From positions 674,237 through 738,236 of the forward strand of contig NZ_JACTVJ010000007.1 of the NCBI RefSeq assembly GCF_014493765.1: a stretch of DNA of 64,000 nt, in the 5' to 3' direction. The stretch is from Streptomyces polyasparticus (GTDB lineage Bacteria; Actinomycetota; Actinomycetes; Streptomycetales; Streptomycetaceae). Each line of letters begins with the position of its first letter. Within the stretch, counting starts at the first letter, position 1. Below are positions 1-7,661 of the stretch, piece by piece. The notes under the pieces are model-generated. The model was not told the DNA's origin and ran no database searches. It saw only the letters and a list, made by a program, of their open reading frames with translations. The translations under genes and the position numbers were made by a program.

Positions 1-569
1 GCGACGTGATCGCGGGCGCGCCGGTGTGCGACGCCTCGATGCTGACCGATGCCTCGGCCACGACCGGAGCCCCGCAGTCCGACGGCAAGGTCTACGGCAG
101 CTTCAAGGTCGCCAACCAGTCCGGCGCCGAGTGCACCCTCGGTGGTTCCGGCAGTGTCACCTTCGCCGCCCAGGGCGCCGCCCAGGACTCCAAGATCACT
201 GTCGTGGAGCACACGGCCGGCGACCCGGCGGCCGGGCTGCCCGCACCGTCCGCCGAGCCGACCGCGATCCTCCTGAAGCCGGGAGAGTCCTACGAGGTCC
301 AGTTCGCCTGGGTGCCCTCGGGCTCCTGCCCGACGACGAACCCCTCGCCCGACCCGTCGCCCACCGAGAACAACGCGGACACCGGCGGTACGGGAGACAC
401 GGCGACCGGCGAGGGCATGCAGACCCAGCTCGTCACCGCGGAGGAGACCGCCGACGGCAGCGTCTCGATCACGCACACCGCACAGCCGGGTGCGCCCGCC
501 GCGGACGCGACCATTCCCAATGCGTGCGAGGGCACGATCTACAAGACCGAGGCGATGCCGGCGTCGTAG
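1..569 (+). CDS. C-terminal part of a secreted or membrane protein (partial)
   Basis: The reading frame is open to the left edge, so the start is probably outside the window; the first in-window start codon is a GTG at 6. About 188 residues are visible. They are rich in Ala, Thr, Pro, Gly and Ser, with a Cys-containing beta-type domain (APVCDASML, AECTLGG) and a second Cys pair later (GSCPTT, PNACEG). A Pro/Asp/Thr linker with two Asn-Pro-Ser/Asp-Pro-Ser units lies near residue 115. The layout resembles the extracellular part of the DUF4232-like proteins common in Streptomyces, but the family is a guess. No transmembrane segment is visible. The stop codon is TAG at 567-569, and the next gene is convergent. 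Confidence 0.6.
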   Translation, partial: DVIAGAPVCDASMLTDASATTGAPQSDGKVYGSFKVANQSGAECTLGGSGSVTFAAQGAAQDSKITVVEHTAGDPAAGLPAPSAEPTAILLKPGESYEVQFAWVPSGSCPTTNPSPDPSPTENNADTGGTGDTATGEGMQTQLVTAEETADGSVSITHTAQPGAPAADATIPNACEGTIYKTEAMPAS

Positions 570-585
570 GCGCGTGGGCGGAGTG

Positions 586-969
586 TCAGTAGCGCTCCGC
601 CAGGTGCTCGCGGCCCGCCGGCGGCTCGTACGGCTCCGGCCAGAAGTCGGTGATCGCCACGATGCGGCCGGACTCGTCGGCCGTGAACAGATTGACCGCG
701 TACATCTCCTTGATGCCCTCCGTCACCTGGATCCAGCTGACCGCCTCGTCGCCCTCGGCGACGATCCGCAGCACGTGGACATGCCAGTCGCCCGGGTACT
801 CCCGGTTGAACTGGAGATAACGCTCCTTGCCGCGGATCCGCTCACGGGACTGCGGCATCTCGTACACCACGTCATCGGCGAGCACCTCGCCGAACGCCGT
901 CCAGTCACGGGCCTCGGCCGCGGCCCAGTACGTCTCGACTGCCTTGCGCAGCGCGTTGGATGAGGTCAT
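586..969 (-). CDS. NTF2-like / SnoaL-like nuclear transport factor 2 family protein
   Basis: This is a 127-residue cytoplasmic protein with the cone-shaped NTF2/SnoaL fold signature. An N-terminal helix (ALRKAVETYWAAAEARDW) is followed by the FGEVLADDVVYEMP region and strands ending in ITDFWPEPYEP. Such proteins are small ligand-binding or isomerase-like domains, usually of unknown substrate. The ATG at 969 is preferred over an in-frame GTG at 984 because the family normally begins just before the first helix. Neither start has a clear ribosome binding site. It is divergent from the S9 peptidase gene, with about 100 bp between them. Confidence 0.75.
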   Translation of the reverse strand: MTSSNALRKAVETYWAAAEARDWTAFGEVLADDVVYEMPQSRERIRGKERYLQFNREYPGDWHVHVLRIVAEGDEAVSWIQVTEGIKEMYAVNLFTADESGRIVAITDFWPEPYEPPAGREHLAERY

Positions 970-1073
970 GCCCGCAGTCTGCACGCTGCCACTGACAACG
1001 CCATCCCACCTGCGAAGATCGTGAGTTTTCCACAGGCTGCCCGGAAATCTCCGGGATCGGCTTTGATGGAGCC

Positions 1074-2933
1074 ATGAACGACGACGCCCGCACCTCCGCC
1101 GGCTCCGAGGCCTCTGCCGCAGCAGCGGCCTCCGCCGGGTCCGCCTCCGGCCTGCCCGTCTGGGAGCAGCGCTTCCGCGCGCCGCGTGTCTCGCTGCCCG
1201 ACTGGGCGGAGGACGCTCCGGAGCGAGCGCTGTTCGTGTCCAATGCGACCGGCACGTATGAGCTGTACGCCTGGGACCGCGACAGCGGCGAGCAGCGTCA
1301 GGTGACGGACCGGCCCAATGGCACGACGGACGGGGTGCTCACCCCGGACGGCCGGGCGATCTGGTGGTTCGCGGACACGGACGGGGACGAGTTCGGGGTG
1401 TGGATGCGCCAGCCTTTCGAGGGCGGCGCGGACGAGCCCGCGGTCCCGGGGCTCGACCCCTCCTATCCGGCGGGTCTCGCGCTCGGCCGGGACGGCTCGG
1501 TGGTCGTGGTGGGCCGCTCGACGGACGAGGACGGCACGACCGTCCATGTCGTACGGGACGGGGGAGAGCCCACTGAGATCTATCGGCACGAGGAGTCGGC
1601 CGGCGTCGGCGACCTCTCCCATGACGGGACGCTGATCGCCCTGGAGCACACGGAGCACGGCGACGCGATGCATGCCGCGCTGCGGATCGTGCGGCTCGAC
1701 GGGTCCATGGTCACGGAGCTCGACGACTCCAAGGGCGGCACCGAGGATCTCGGCCTGGAGGTGCTCGGCTTCGCACCGGTGGACGGCGACCCCCGGCTGC
1801 TCGTCGGACATCAGCGCCGGGGCCGCTGGGAGCCGCTGATCTGGGACGTGACCACGGGCGAGCAGACCGAGCTGCTCCTCGACCTGCCCGGTGACGTGAG
1901 CGCCGAGTGGTACCCCGACGGCTCGGGGCTGCTCGTCGGCCACAGCTTCGAGGCCCGCAGCGAGCTGTACCGCTATGACCTGGCCACCGGCGGTCTCACC
2001 CGGATCGACACCCCGCCGGGCTCGGTGGGCGGCGCGACGGCGCGGCCCGACGGGACGGTCGAGTATCTGTGGTCCTCGGCGGCCGTCCCGCCCGCGGTCC
2101 GCTCCACGACCGGCGAGGTGGTCCTCGACCCGCCGGGCCCGAAGGCCCCTGGCTCCGTCCCGGTGGAGGACGTCTGGGTGGAGGGCCCCGGCGGCAAGGT
2201 CCACGCACTCGTGCAGCGCCCTGCCGGAGACGGCCCCTTCCCGACCGTCTTCGACATCCACGGCGGGCCGACCTGGCACGACAGCGACGAGTTCGCGGCG
2301 GGCCCGGCGGCCTGGGTGGACCACGGCTATGCGGTCGTGCGGATCAACTACCGCGGCTCGACGGGCTATGGCCGCGAGTGGACCGACGCCCTGAAGCACC
2401 GGGTCGGCCTGATCGAACTCGAGGACATCGCGGCGGTCCGCGAATGGGCCGTGACCTCCGGCCTCTCCGACCCCGCTCGCCTGATCCTCGCGGGCGCCTC
2501 CTGGGGCGGCTATCTCACGCTCCTCGGCCTCGGCACCCAGCCGGGCGCCTGGGCCCTCGGCCTCGCCTCCGTCCCGGTCGCGGACTATGTCACGGCTTAC
2601 CACGACGAGATGGAGAACCTGAAGGCGATGGACCGCACGCTCCTGGGCGGCACGCCGGAGGAGGTCCCCGAGCGGTACGAGGCCTCGTCACCGCTCACGT
2701 ACGTGGACGCGGTCAAGGCCCCGGTCTACATCGCGGCCGGCGTCAACGACCCCCGCTGCCCCATCCGCCAGATCGACAACTACGTCGCCCGCCTGGCCTC
2801 CCGCGGCGCGATCCACGAGGTGTACCGCTATGACGCGGGCCACGGCTCGCTGGTGGTGGAGGAACGGATCAAGCAGGTCCGACTGGAGCTTGAGTTCGCG
2901 GAGCGGCATCTCTCCGGCCCGGCGGGCGTTTGA
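1074..2933 (+). CDS. S9 family (prolyl oligopeptidase-type) serine peptidase
   Basis: This 619-residue protein has an N-terminal beta-propeller region (about residues 30-370, with repeated WD-like blades such as LYAWDRDSGEQRQV and IWDVTTGEQTEL) followed by an alpha/beta-hydrolase domain. The catalytic triad can be read: nucleophile in GASWGGY (Ser476), Asp559 in GVNDPRC, and His590 in DAGHG. This matches dipeptidyl/acylaminoacyl-peptidases of family S9, which cleave short peptides. There is no signal peptide, so it is probably cytoplasmic. It starts at an ATG shortly after a GATGGAG stretch and is followed by a hairpin at 2972-3007. Confidence 0.9.
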   Translation: MNDDARTSAGSEASAAAAASAGSASGLPVWEQRFRAPRVSLPDWAEDAPERALFVSNATGTYELYAWDRDSGEQRQVTDRPNGTTDGVLTPDGRAIWWFADTDGDEFGVWMRQPFEGGADEPAVPGLDPSYPAGLALGRDGSVVVVGRSTDEDGTTVHVVRDGGEPTEIYRHEESAGVGDLSHDGTLIALEHTEHGDAMHAALRIVRLDGSMVTELDDSKGGTEDLGLEVLGFAPVDGDPRLLVGHQRRGRWEPLIWDVTTGEQTELLLDLPGDVSAEWYPDGSGLLVGHSFEARSELYRYDLATGGLTRIDTPPGSVGGATARPDGTVEYLWSSAAVPPAVRSTTGEVVLDPPGPKAPGSVPVEDVWVEGPGGKVHALVQRPAGDGPFPTVFDIHGGPTWHDSDEFAAGPAAWVDHGYAVVRINYRGSTGYGREWTDALKHRVGLIELEDIAAVREWAVTSGLSDPARLILAGASWGGYLTLLGLGTQPGAWALGLASVPVADYVTAYHDEMENLKAMDRTLLGGTPEEVPERYEASSPLTYVDAVKAPVYIAAGVNDPRCPIRQIDNYVARLASRGAIHEVYRYDAGHGSLVVEERIKQVRLELEFAERHLSGPAGV

Positions 2934-2971
2934 GGCAGAGCGCGTTCAGCGCGAAGGGGGGGGGCAGGGGG

Positions 2972-3007
2972 CGGAGCCCCCGCGGTCCCACCCAACTGGG
3001 GGCTCCG
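2972..3007 (+). terminator. Hairpin after the S9 peptidase gene
   Basis: A perfect 10-bp inverted repeat (CGGAGCCCCC at 2972-2981, GGGGGCTCCG at 2998-3007) lies 40 bp after the stop codon. It is preceded by a run of nine G. There is no clear T-run, as is common for Streptomyces terminators. Confidence 0.5.
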
Positions 3008-3017
3008 TCAACGAGGG

Positions 3018-3173
3018 TCTGGGGTGCAGCTCCAGGTGGGTCCTACCCGCCCGGGGTCTGGGGTGCAGCTCCAGGTGGGTCCTACCCGCCCGGGGTCTGG
3101 GGTGCAGCTCCAGGCGGGTCCTACCCGCCCGGGGTCTGGGGTGCAGCTCCAGGCGGGTCCTACCCGCCCGGGG
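3018..3173. repeat. Four tandem copies of a 39-bp unit
   Basis: Four head-to-tail 39-bp copies begin at 3018, 3057, 3096 and 3135, each starting TCTGGGGTGCAGCTCCAG. Copies 1-2 differ from 3-4 by one base (CAGGTGGG versus CAGGCGGG). Each copy contains short internal palindromes (CTGGGGTGCAGCTCCAG; GGGTCCTACCC). All frames can be read as repetitive peptide, but with no gene-like codon use and no start. The array is intergenic, between the S9 peptidase and SURF1. Confidence 0.9.
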
Positions 3174-3185
3174 TCTGAGGCGGAG

Positions 3186-3234
3186 CCCCGGTTTTGGGAA
3201 GGGGCGGGTAGGGGAAATCCGCCCGCCGCAGGCG
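3186..3234. repeat. Dispersed intergenic element, copy 1
   Basis: This block runs from CCCCGGTTTTGGGAAGGGG to GCCGCAGGCG. It matches a second copy at 58069-58116 almost base for base. Both copies lie just downstream of a plus-strand gene, outside coding sequence. Confidence 0.7.
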
Positions 3235-3274
3235 TCCCACCCGCACCCCCACTCACCCGCGCCCGACTACGCAC

Positions 3275-3393
3275 CGCACCCGACAACGCGCCGCATCGCG
3301 CCACACCGCACCGCACCCGACAACGCACCGCATCGCGCCACACCGCACCCGACAACGCGCCGCATCGCGCCACACCGCACCCGACAACGCACC
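3275..3393. repeat. 32-bp tandem repeat, about 3.5 copies
   Basis: The unit begins CGCACCCGACAACGC and ends GCGCCACAC. Copies start at 3275, 3312 (after a 5-bp CGCAC insertion), 3344 and 3376 (partial). The array is AT-poor but purine/pyrimidine skewed. It lies directly upstream of the SURF1 promoter and has no convincing coding content. Confidence 0.85.
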
Positions 3394-3475
3394 GCCCCCT
3401 CCGACAGACCGCCCACCGGAACCGGACCGCGCACGGGGGCCGGGACCCGGGGCCGGGGCAACCGGCACGTGCCCG

Positions 3476-3481
3476 TACCGT
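3476..3481 (+). promoter_or_regulatory. -10 box TACCGT of a leaderless SURF1 transcript
   Basis: TACCGT fits the TANNNT consensus and ends exactly 7 nt before the GTG at 3489. This is the spacing expected when transcription starts at the start codon. Confidence 0.5.
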
Positions 3482-3488
3482 GGAGGGC

Positions 3489-4325
3489 GTGTACCGCTTC
3501 CTGCTGACGCCACGCTGGTGGGGCATCAACGTCTTCGTCCTCCTCGCCATCCCCTTCTGCATCTTCATGGGGTCCTGGCAGCTCGGCCGCTTCGAGGACC
3601 GCGTCGAGGGCCACCGCACAGCGGAGGAGCACAGCGAGCAGGCCGGCAAGGGCGCCGCGACGCCCCTCACCGACCTGCTCCCGGTCACCACGGAGACCTC
3701 CGGCAAGCGCGCCGAGGTCAAAGGCACCTGGGCCGACCAGTTCACCGTGCCCGACCGCGAGCTCGACGGAAAGCGCGGCTTCTACGTGCTCGCCCTGCTC
3801 AAGACGGACGGCGGCAAGGCCATCCCCGTGGTCCGCGGCTGGCTCCCCGCCGGCGAGCAGGCCCCGCCCGCACCGACCGGCGCGACCACCCTGACCGGTT
3901 CGCTCCAGGCCTCGGAGAGCTCGGGCAGCAGCGGAGTGAGCGCGGCCGGCGGGCTGCCCGAGGGCCAGCTCGGCATCATCAGCGCGGCCTCGCTCGTCAA
4001 CCTCGTCCCGTACGACGTGCACGACGCGTGGATCACCGCGGACCGTGCCACGGACGGACTGCGCACGGTCCCGCCCAAGGCCCCCCAGGGCACGGGCCTC
4101 GACCTCAAGGCCTTCCAGAACCTCGGCTACACCGGCGAGTGGTTCATCTTCGCGGGCTTCGTGCTCTTCATGTGGTTCCGGCTGCTGCGCCGGGAGATCG
4201 AGTTCGCACGCGACGCGGAGCTGGGCCTCGACCAGCCGGCCGCCGCCCAGCCCGACGGCTCACCCGTCGGGCAGGGCGGCCCCGAAGAGGACAGGGCAGC
4301 CCCGGAAAAGGCACCGGCCCCGTAG
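3489..4325 (+). CDS. SURF1 family cytochrome c oxidase assembly protein
   Basis: This 278-residue membrane protein has the SURF1 layout. The N-terminal transmembrane helix (about 12-30) ends in the family signature GSWQLGRFEDR. It is followed by a large extracytoplasmic domain with VKGTWADQF and PVVRGWLPAG, and a second helix (WFIFAGFVLFMWFRLL, about 216-232). SURF1 assists heme a insertion and assembly of aa3-type oxidase. The GTG at 3489 is chosen over one at 3480 because family members start just before FLLTPRWW and because the -10 box at 3476-3481 fits a leaderless start. The C-terminal 45 residues are a charged, Pro/Ala-rich tail. Confidence 0.88.
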   Translation: MYRFLLTPRWWGINVFVLLAIPFCIFMGSWQLGRFEDRVEGHRTAEEHSEQAGKGAATPLTDLLPVTTETSGKRAEVKGTWADQFTVPDRELDGKRGFYVLALLKTDGGKAIPVVRGWLPAGEQAPPAPTGATTLTGSLQASESSGSSGVSAAGGLPEGQLGIISAASLVNLVPYDVHDAWITADRATDGLRTVPPKAPQGTGLDLKAFQNLGYTGEWFIFAGFVLFMWFRLLRREIEFARDAELGLDQPAAAQPDGSPVGQGGPEEDRAAPEKAPAP

Positions 4326-4333
4326 ACGCGACA

Positions 4334-4361
4334 GAGCCCCGGCCCGCAAAGGCCGGGGCTC
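4334..4361. terminator. Bidirectional terminator hairpin
   Basis: An 11-bp perfect stem (GAGCCCCGGCC / GGCCGGGGCTC) with a 6-nt loop lies between the SURF1 stop and the convergent small gene ending at 4382. Confidence 0.8.
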
Positions 4362-4381
4362 ACGCATGGGGGCCGCAGGGA

Positions 4382-4543
4382 TCAGCGGTTGCCCTGGCGG
4401 CGGGACTGGGCCTTCTGCTGCAGCCCTCTCGTCTTCGCGCTGATCGACTGCACATCGGGCTTGGTGCCCTTGGTGCGCGCCTGAGCGGCGGAGATCTTGG
4501 AGTGCTGCGGGTCCTTGGGGTGGTCGTGGGCATGCTTGGCCAT
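4382..4543 (-). CDS. Small basic hypothetical protein (53 aa)
   Basis: This short ORF encodes a 53-residue hydrophilic protein rich in Lys, Gln, Arg and His (starts MAKHAHDHPKDPQHSK, ends RRQGNR), with no membrane segment or cysteine. A strong ribosome binding site (AAGGAGGAG) lies about 9 nt before the ATG at 4543, which argues for a real gene. I do not recognise a function. The high charge suggests a nucleic-acid-associated or intrinsically disordered protein. It has its own transcription unit between two plus-strand genes. Confidence 0.7.
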   Translation of the reverse strand: MAKHAHDHPKDPQHSKISAAQARTKGTKPDVQSISAKTRGLQQKAQSRRQGNR

Positions 4544-4640
4544 GAGCCACTCTCCTCCTTGTGCCGGACTGGCATACGTCCTCCACTTTCCCCCCGGTCC
4601 AGGGGTTCGGCCACTTGGCGCAGTGGGCGACACTGGGGCC

Positions 4641-4955
4641 ATGGGATTCGTCGTGATGGCCACACTGCCGGGGCTCGTCATCCTGCTCACGCTGACCGCG
4701 TTCGTGGATCAGCTGCTGCTGCGGGCCGGCCGGGCGGGCATCCTGCCGTGGCGCAACGGAGCGCGCACGGGGCAGGTGTCCGCCACCGGTTTCGAGCAGT
4801 TGCACGGGGCCCTGTCGCCGGGCAAGCAGAACGAGCTCAAGGAGCGCGAGACCGCCCTGGTCCTGAAGGACGACGAGGAGGACGGCGCACCGCCGCACCG
4901 CACTACGGTCGACCTCGACGGCGGCACGGCGGTCATCCGCCGCCCGGCGGCCTGA
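4641..4955 (+). CDS. Small membrane-anchored protein (DUF6191-like)
   Basis: This is a 104-residue protein. It has one N-terminal membrane helix (VVMATLPGLVILLTLTAFV), then an amphipathic basic stretch (LLLRAGRAGILPWRNGARTGQ) and a charged cytoplasmic tail (KQNELKERETALVLKDDEEDG). It resembles the DUF6191 proteins of Streptomyces, whose role is unknown to me. The start ATG is preceded by GACACT-N6, a possible degenerate leaderless -10 box that is also seen before yqeY. A 19-bp tandem repeat begins at the stop codon. Confidence 0.75.
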   Translation: MGFVVMATLPGLVILLTLTAFVDQLLLRAGRAGILPWRNGARTGQVSATGFEQLHGALSPGKQNELKERETALVLKDDEEDGAPPHRTTVDLDGGTAVIRRPAA

Positions 4956-5050
4956 CCGGGTACAACAGAGGCCACCGGGCACAACAGAGGCCACCGGGCA
5001 CAACAGAGGCCACCGGGCACACCAGAGGCCACCGGGCACACCAGAGGCCA
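4956..5050. repeat. Five tandem copies of a 19-bp unit
   Basis: The unit CCGGGCACAACAGAGGCCA is repeated five times with 0-2 changes per copy (starts at 4956, 4975, 4994, 5013 and 5032). The array fills the whole gap between the convergent DUF6191-like and DM13 genes. No hairpin terminator is otherwise present in this gap. Confidence 0.92.
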
Positions 5051-5056
5051 CAGCCC

Positions 5057-5644
5057 TCAGACCTCCCGCAGCTCCGCCGCCCCGAACGACACGTCGAACC
5101 GGTCGCACCAGATCGACACGCTCCCGAAGTCGTCCAGATTCACCTCGGCCGGGATCACGTAGTTCTGGCTGCCCTTGTTCCCCTTGAGCTTGCCGAGGCT
5201 CACGTACTCCCCGTCGTCGAAGACCCGCCAGCCCGCGGTGCCCTCCTTGACCGGTGCGTCGGTGATCCAGACCCGCAGATCCGGACCGTTGCTGGTCTCC
5301 AGGTCGGTCAGCCGCAGCACCCGTGAACCGTCGGCCAGTTCGAGCACCTGCACCGACCCGCGCGTCTCGTGCTCATGGCTGATGAACTCGCCCCGCACCA
5401 GCGTCTTCGGCCCGGCGGGCGCGCTCGGGGCGGGCGAACCTTCCGCGGACGGCTCGGCCGCCGGCTTCCCTGCCGGCGGTGCGCTCGCGGTGGGTGAGAT
5501 CCCGGGCAGCGCCTCGTTCACGGTCTCGTCCTGGAAGAGCTTCCACGGCTGGAACCAGTACAGGCCGAAGCCGACGAGCACCGCGCCGACCACGGCCGCG
5601 CTCACCACGACCTTCGGCTTCAGCAGACTTCGTATACGGGACAT
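5057..5644 (-). CDS. DM13 domain membrane-anchored protein
   Basis: This 195-residue protein has a basic N-terminus, a transmembrane helix (VVVSAAVVGAVLVGFGLYWF, about 12-31), a Pro/Ala/Ser-rich linker (about 50-78) and a C-terminal DM13 domain (about 82-193). The domain shows GPDLRVWITDAP, the KLKGNKGSQNYVIP region and a late SIWCDRFDVSFG. DM13 is predicted to be a redox or electron-transfer domain with a conserved Cys, here in SIWC. The ATG at 5644 has a GGAG box 9 nt upstream. It faces outside the cell. Its partner is unknown; the neighbouring ABC genes are 100 bp upstream on the same strand. Confidence 0.82.
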   Translation of the reverse strand: MSRIRSLLKPKVVVSAAVVGAVLVGFGLYWFQPWKLFQDETVNEALPGISPTASAPPAGKPAAEPSAEGSPAPSAPAGPKTLVRGEFISHEHETRGSVQVLELADGSRVLRLTDLETSNGPDLRVWITDAPVKEGTAGWRVFDDGEYVSLGKLKGNKGSQNYVIPAEVNLDDFGSVSIWCDRFDVSFGAAELREV

Positions 5645-5746
5645 CGCGCTCTCCGCTCCACACGCGGCCGGACCGGCCGCCCTTGCCGTATTCAACGGCA
5701 GGGACGACCGGTCCGATCGCAGCGCGGAGCCGACGTAAGACTTCCG

Positions 5747-6571
5747 TCACCGCTTGACGGTCTTGTTGTACGCCCGCAGCGCCCACCAGTAGCCGAAGAG
5801 CGCGAGTCCGGCGCACCAGGCGAGGGCGATCAGGCCGTTGTTGCCGATCTCGCCGCCCATCAGGAGGCCGCGGACGGTCTCGTTGATCGGCGTGAAGGGC
5901 TGGTACTCGGCGAACCAGCGCAGCCCGGCCGGCATCGAGTCGGGGTCGACGACCGCGCTGCCCATGAGGGGCAGGAGCGTCAGGGGCAGCGGACCGTTGG
6001 AGGCGGACTCGACGGTCTTGGCGTTCATGCCCATGCCGGCGCACAGCCAGCTCAGGCCCAGGGCGAGGAAGATCAGCAGGCCGGCGGCGGCGAGCCACTC
6101 GACGACCGAGGCGTTCGGACGGAAGCCGATCGCGACCGCGACACCGGTGATCAGGGCGAGCACCGCCGTGACCTGGATGGTGCTGCCGAGCACATGTCCG
6201 CTGAGCATGGCGCCGCGGGAGATCGACATCGTACGGAAGCGGTTGATGATCCCTTCCGTCTTGTCGGTGCAGACGGACACGGCGGTGGCGACGGCGCCCG
6301 AGGTCGCGGTCATCACGATGATGCCGGGCACCAGGTAGTTGATGTAGTCGTCCCGCGTGGTGCCGGGGCCGAGGGTGCCGGTGCCGATCGCGCCGCCGAA
6401 GACGTACACGAAGAGCAGCAGGAAGAGCAGCGGCATGACGAGGATCGAGATCGTCATCGCCGGGTAGCGCTGCATGTGCTTGAGGTTACGGCGCAGCATC
6501 GTCAGGGAGTCGCGCACGGCGGTCGAGCCGCCGGGAGCGGTCTTGGCGGGGGTGAGGGCGGCGGTGCTCAT
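5747..6571 (-). CDS. ABC-2 type transporter permease (DrrB-like)
   Basis: This 274-residue integral membrane protein has six predicted helices and the ABC-2 layout: a first helix after RNLKHMQRYPAM, then DYINYLVPGIIVMTATSG, the coupling-helix region KTEGIINRFRTMSISRGAM, and a last helix near FGYWWALRAY. It pairs with the ATPase encoded directly upstream; its ATG (6569-6571) overlaps the ATPase stop by 4 bp (ATGA). By homology to DrrAB it exports a hydrophobic compound or drug, but the substrate cannot be read from the sequence. Confidence 0.9.
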   Translation of the reverse strand: MSTAALTPAKTAPGGSTAVRDSLTMLRRNLKHMQRYPAMTISILVMPLLFLLLFVYVFGGAIGTGTLGPGTTRDDYINYLVPGIIVMTATSGAVATAVSVCTDKTEGIINRFRTMSISRGAMLSGHVLGSTIQVTAVLALITGVAVAIGFRPNASVVEWLAAAGLLIFLALGLSWLCAGMGMNAKTVESASNGPLPLTLLPLMGSAVVDPDSMPAGLRWFAEYQPFTPINETVRGLLMGGEIGNNGLIALAWCAGLALFGYWWALRAYNKTVKR

Positions 6572-7542
6572 CGGGCCGACTCCTTCTGCGGGGTGGTGTC
6601 CTGCGCGGGCTTGCCGGTGAGGGTGAGGAAGACGTCGTCGAGGTCGGGGGTGTGCACGGTCAGGGACTCGGCCGTGACCCCGGTGGTGTCGAGCACGTCG
6701 AGTACGGCGCGGAGGTTGGCCACCGAGCCGTCGCTGGGGATCTGCAGCGTCAGGGACTCCTCGTCCTTGTTCGCGACCCCGAACAGGCCGGCGGCGGTGT
6801 CGAGTTCGGCGGCGTCCGAGAACTGCAGCCTGACGTGCCCGCCGGGGATCCGCCGCTTGAGCTCCTCGGCGGTGCCCTCGGCGACGAGCCGGCCGTGGTC
6901 CAACAGCGCTATGCGGTCGGCGAGTTGGTCGGCCTCCTCCAGATACTGCGTGGTCAGGAAGATGGTCGTGCCCTGGCCGACGAGATCGCGGATGAGTTCC
7001 CACATGATCCGCCGGCTGCGCGGGTCGAGGCCGGTGGTGGGCTCGTCGAGGAAGATGATGCCGGGGCTCGAGACCAGGGTCATCGCGAGATCCAGCTTGC
7101 GGCGCATACCGCCGGAGAAGGTGGCGGCCGTCTTGTGCGCGGCCTCGGTGAGGTCGAAGCGCTCGAGCAGATGGGCGGAGCGCCGCTTGCCCTCGGCCTT
7201 GGGCAGATGGCTGAGGTCGGCCATCAGCATCAGGTTCTCCTCGGCGGTGAGGAGGTTGTCCACGGCCGAGAACTGGCCGGTGACGCCGATCGAACGGCGG
7301 ACCTTCGCGGCCTGGCGAACCATGTCGTATCCGGCGATCTGCGCCTCGCCGCCGTCCGCGGCGATCAGGGTGGAGAGGATCTCCACGGTGGTCGTCTTGC
7401 CGGCGCCGTTCGGACCGAGCAGAGCGAAGATGCTGCCCTCCGGGATCGTCAGATCGATCCCGTCGAGGACGACCTTGTCTCCGTACGACTTGCGCAGACC
7501 GATGGCGGTGATGGCGGCGGGAGCAGCATTGGATGTGCTCAT
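6568..7542 (-). CDS. ABC transporter ATP-binding protein (DrrA-like)
   Basis: This 324-residue ATPase has Walker A GPNGAGKTT (43-51), signature FSGGMRRKLDLA, Walker B IIFLDEPTTGLD, and a switch region TQYLEEADQLADRI. The C-terminal extension (about 225-324, with DDVFLTLTGKPA near the end) is typical of the DrrA family of daunorubicin-type export ATPases. A good AGGAGG box precedes the ATG. It is translationally coupled to the permease and probably co-transcribed with the DUF4097 gene upstream at 7662-8504. Confidence 0.92.
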   Translation of the reverse strand: MSTSNAAPAAITAIGLRKSYGDKVVLDGIDLTIPEGSIFALLGPNGAGKTTTVEILSTLIAADGGEAQIAGYDMVRQAAKVRRSIGVTGQFSAVDNLLTAEENLMLMADLSHLPKAEGKRRSAHLLERFDLTEAAHKTAATFSGGMRRKLDLAMTLVSSPGIIFLDEPTTGLDPRSRRIMWELIRDLVGQGTTIFLTTQYLEEADQLADRIALLDHGRLVAEGTAEELKRRIPGGHVRLQFSDAAELDTAAGLFGVANKDEESLTLQIPSDGSVANLRAVLDVLDTTGVTAESLTVHTPDLDDVFLTLTGKPAQDTTPQKESAR

Positions 7543-7661
7543 GACAGCCTGCCTCCTGTGCGTGGGTAGGGGGTGGTGAAGTGGCTTGTGGAGTACGGGG
7601 GTTGGGGTGGGCCCCTCGGATGTCGGGCTGAGGGGCCCGGCTCGATGACTGGTGAGGCGGA

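Noticed and set aside
966-2603. Long minus-strand ORF over the S9 peptidase gene
   Set aside because: It is the antisense shadow of a gene with intact catalytic motifs; the translation is Arg/Gly/Ala-rich with no domain pattern, as usual in very GC-rich DNA.
3018-3173. CRISPR-like array
   Set aside because: The copies are contiguous with no unique spacers, and no cas genes are present.
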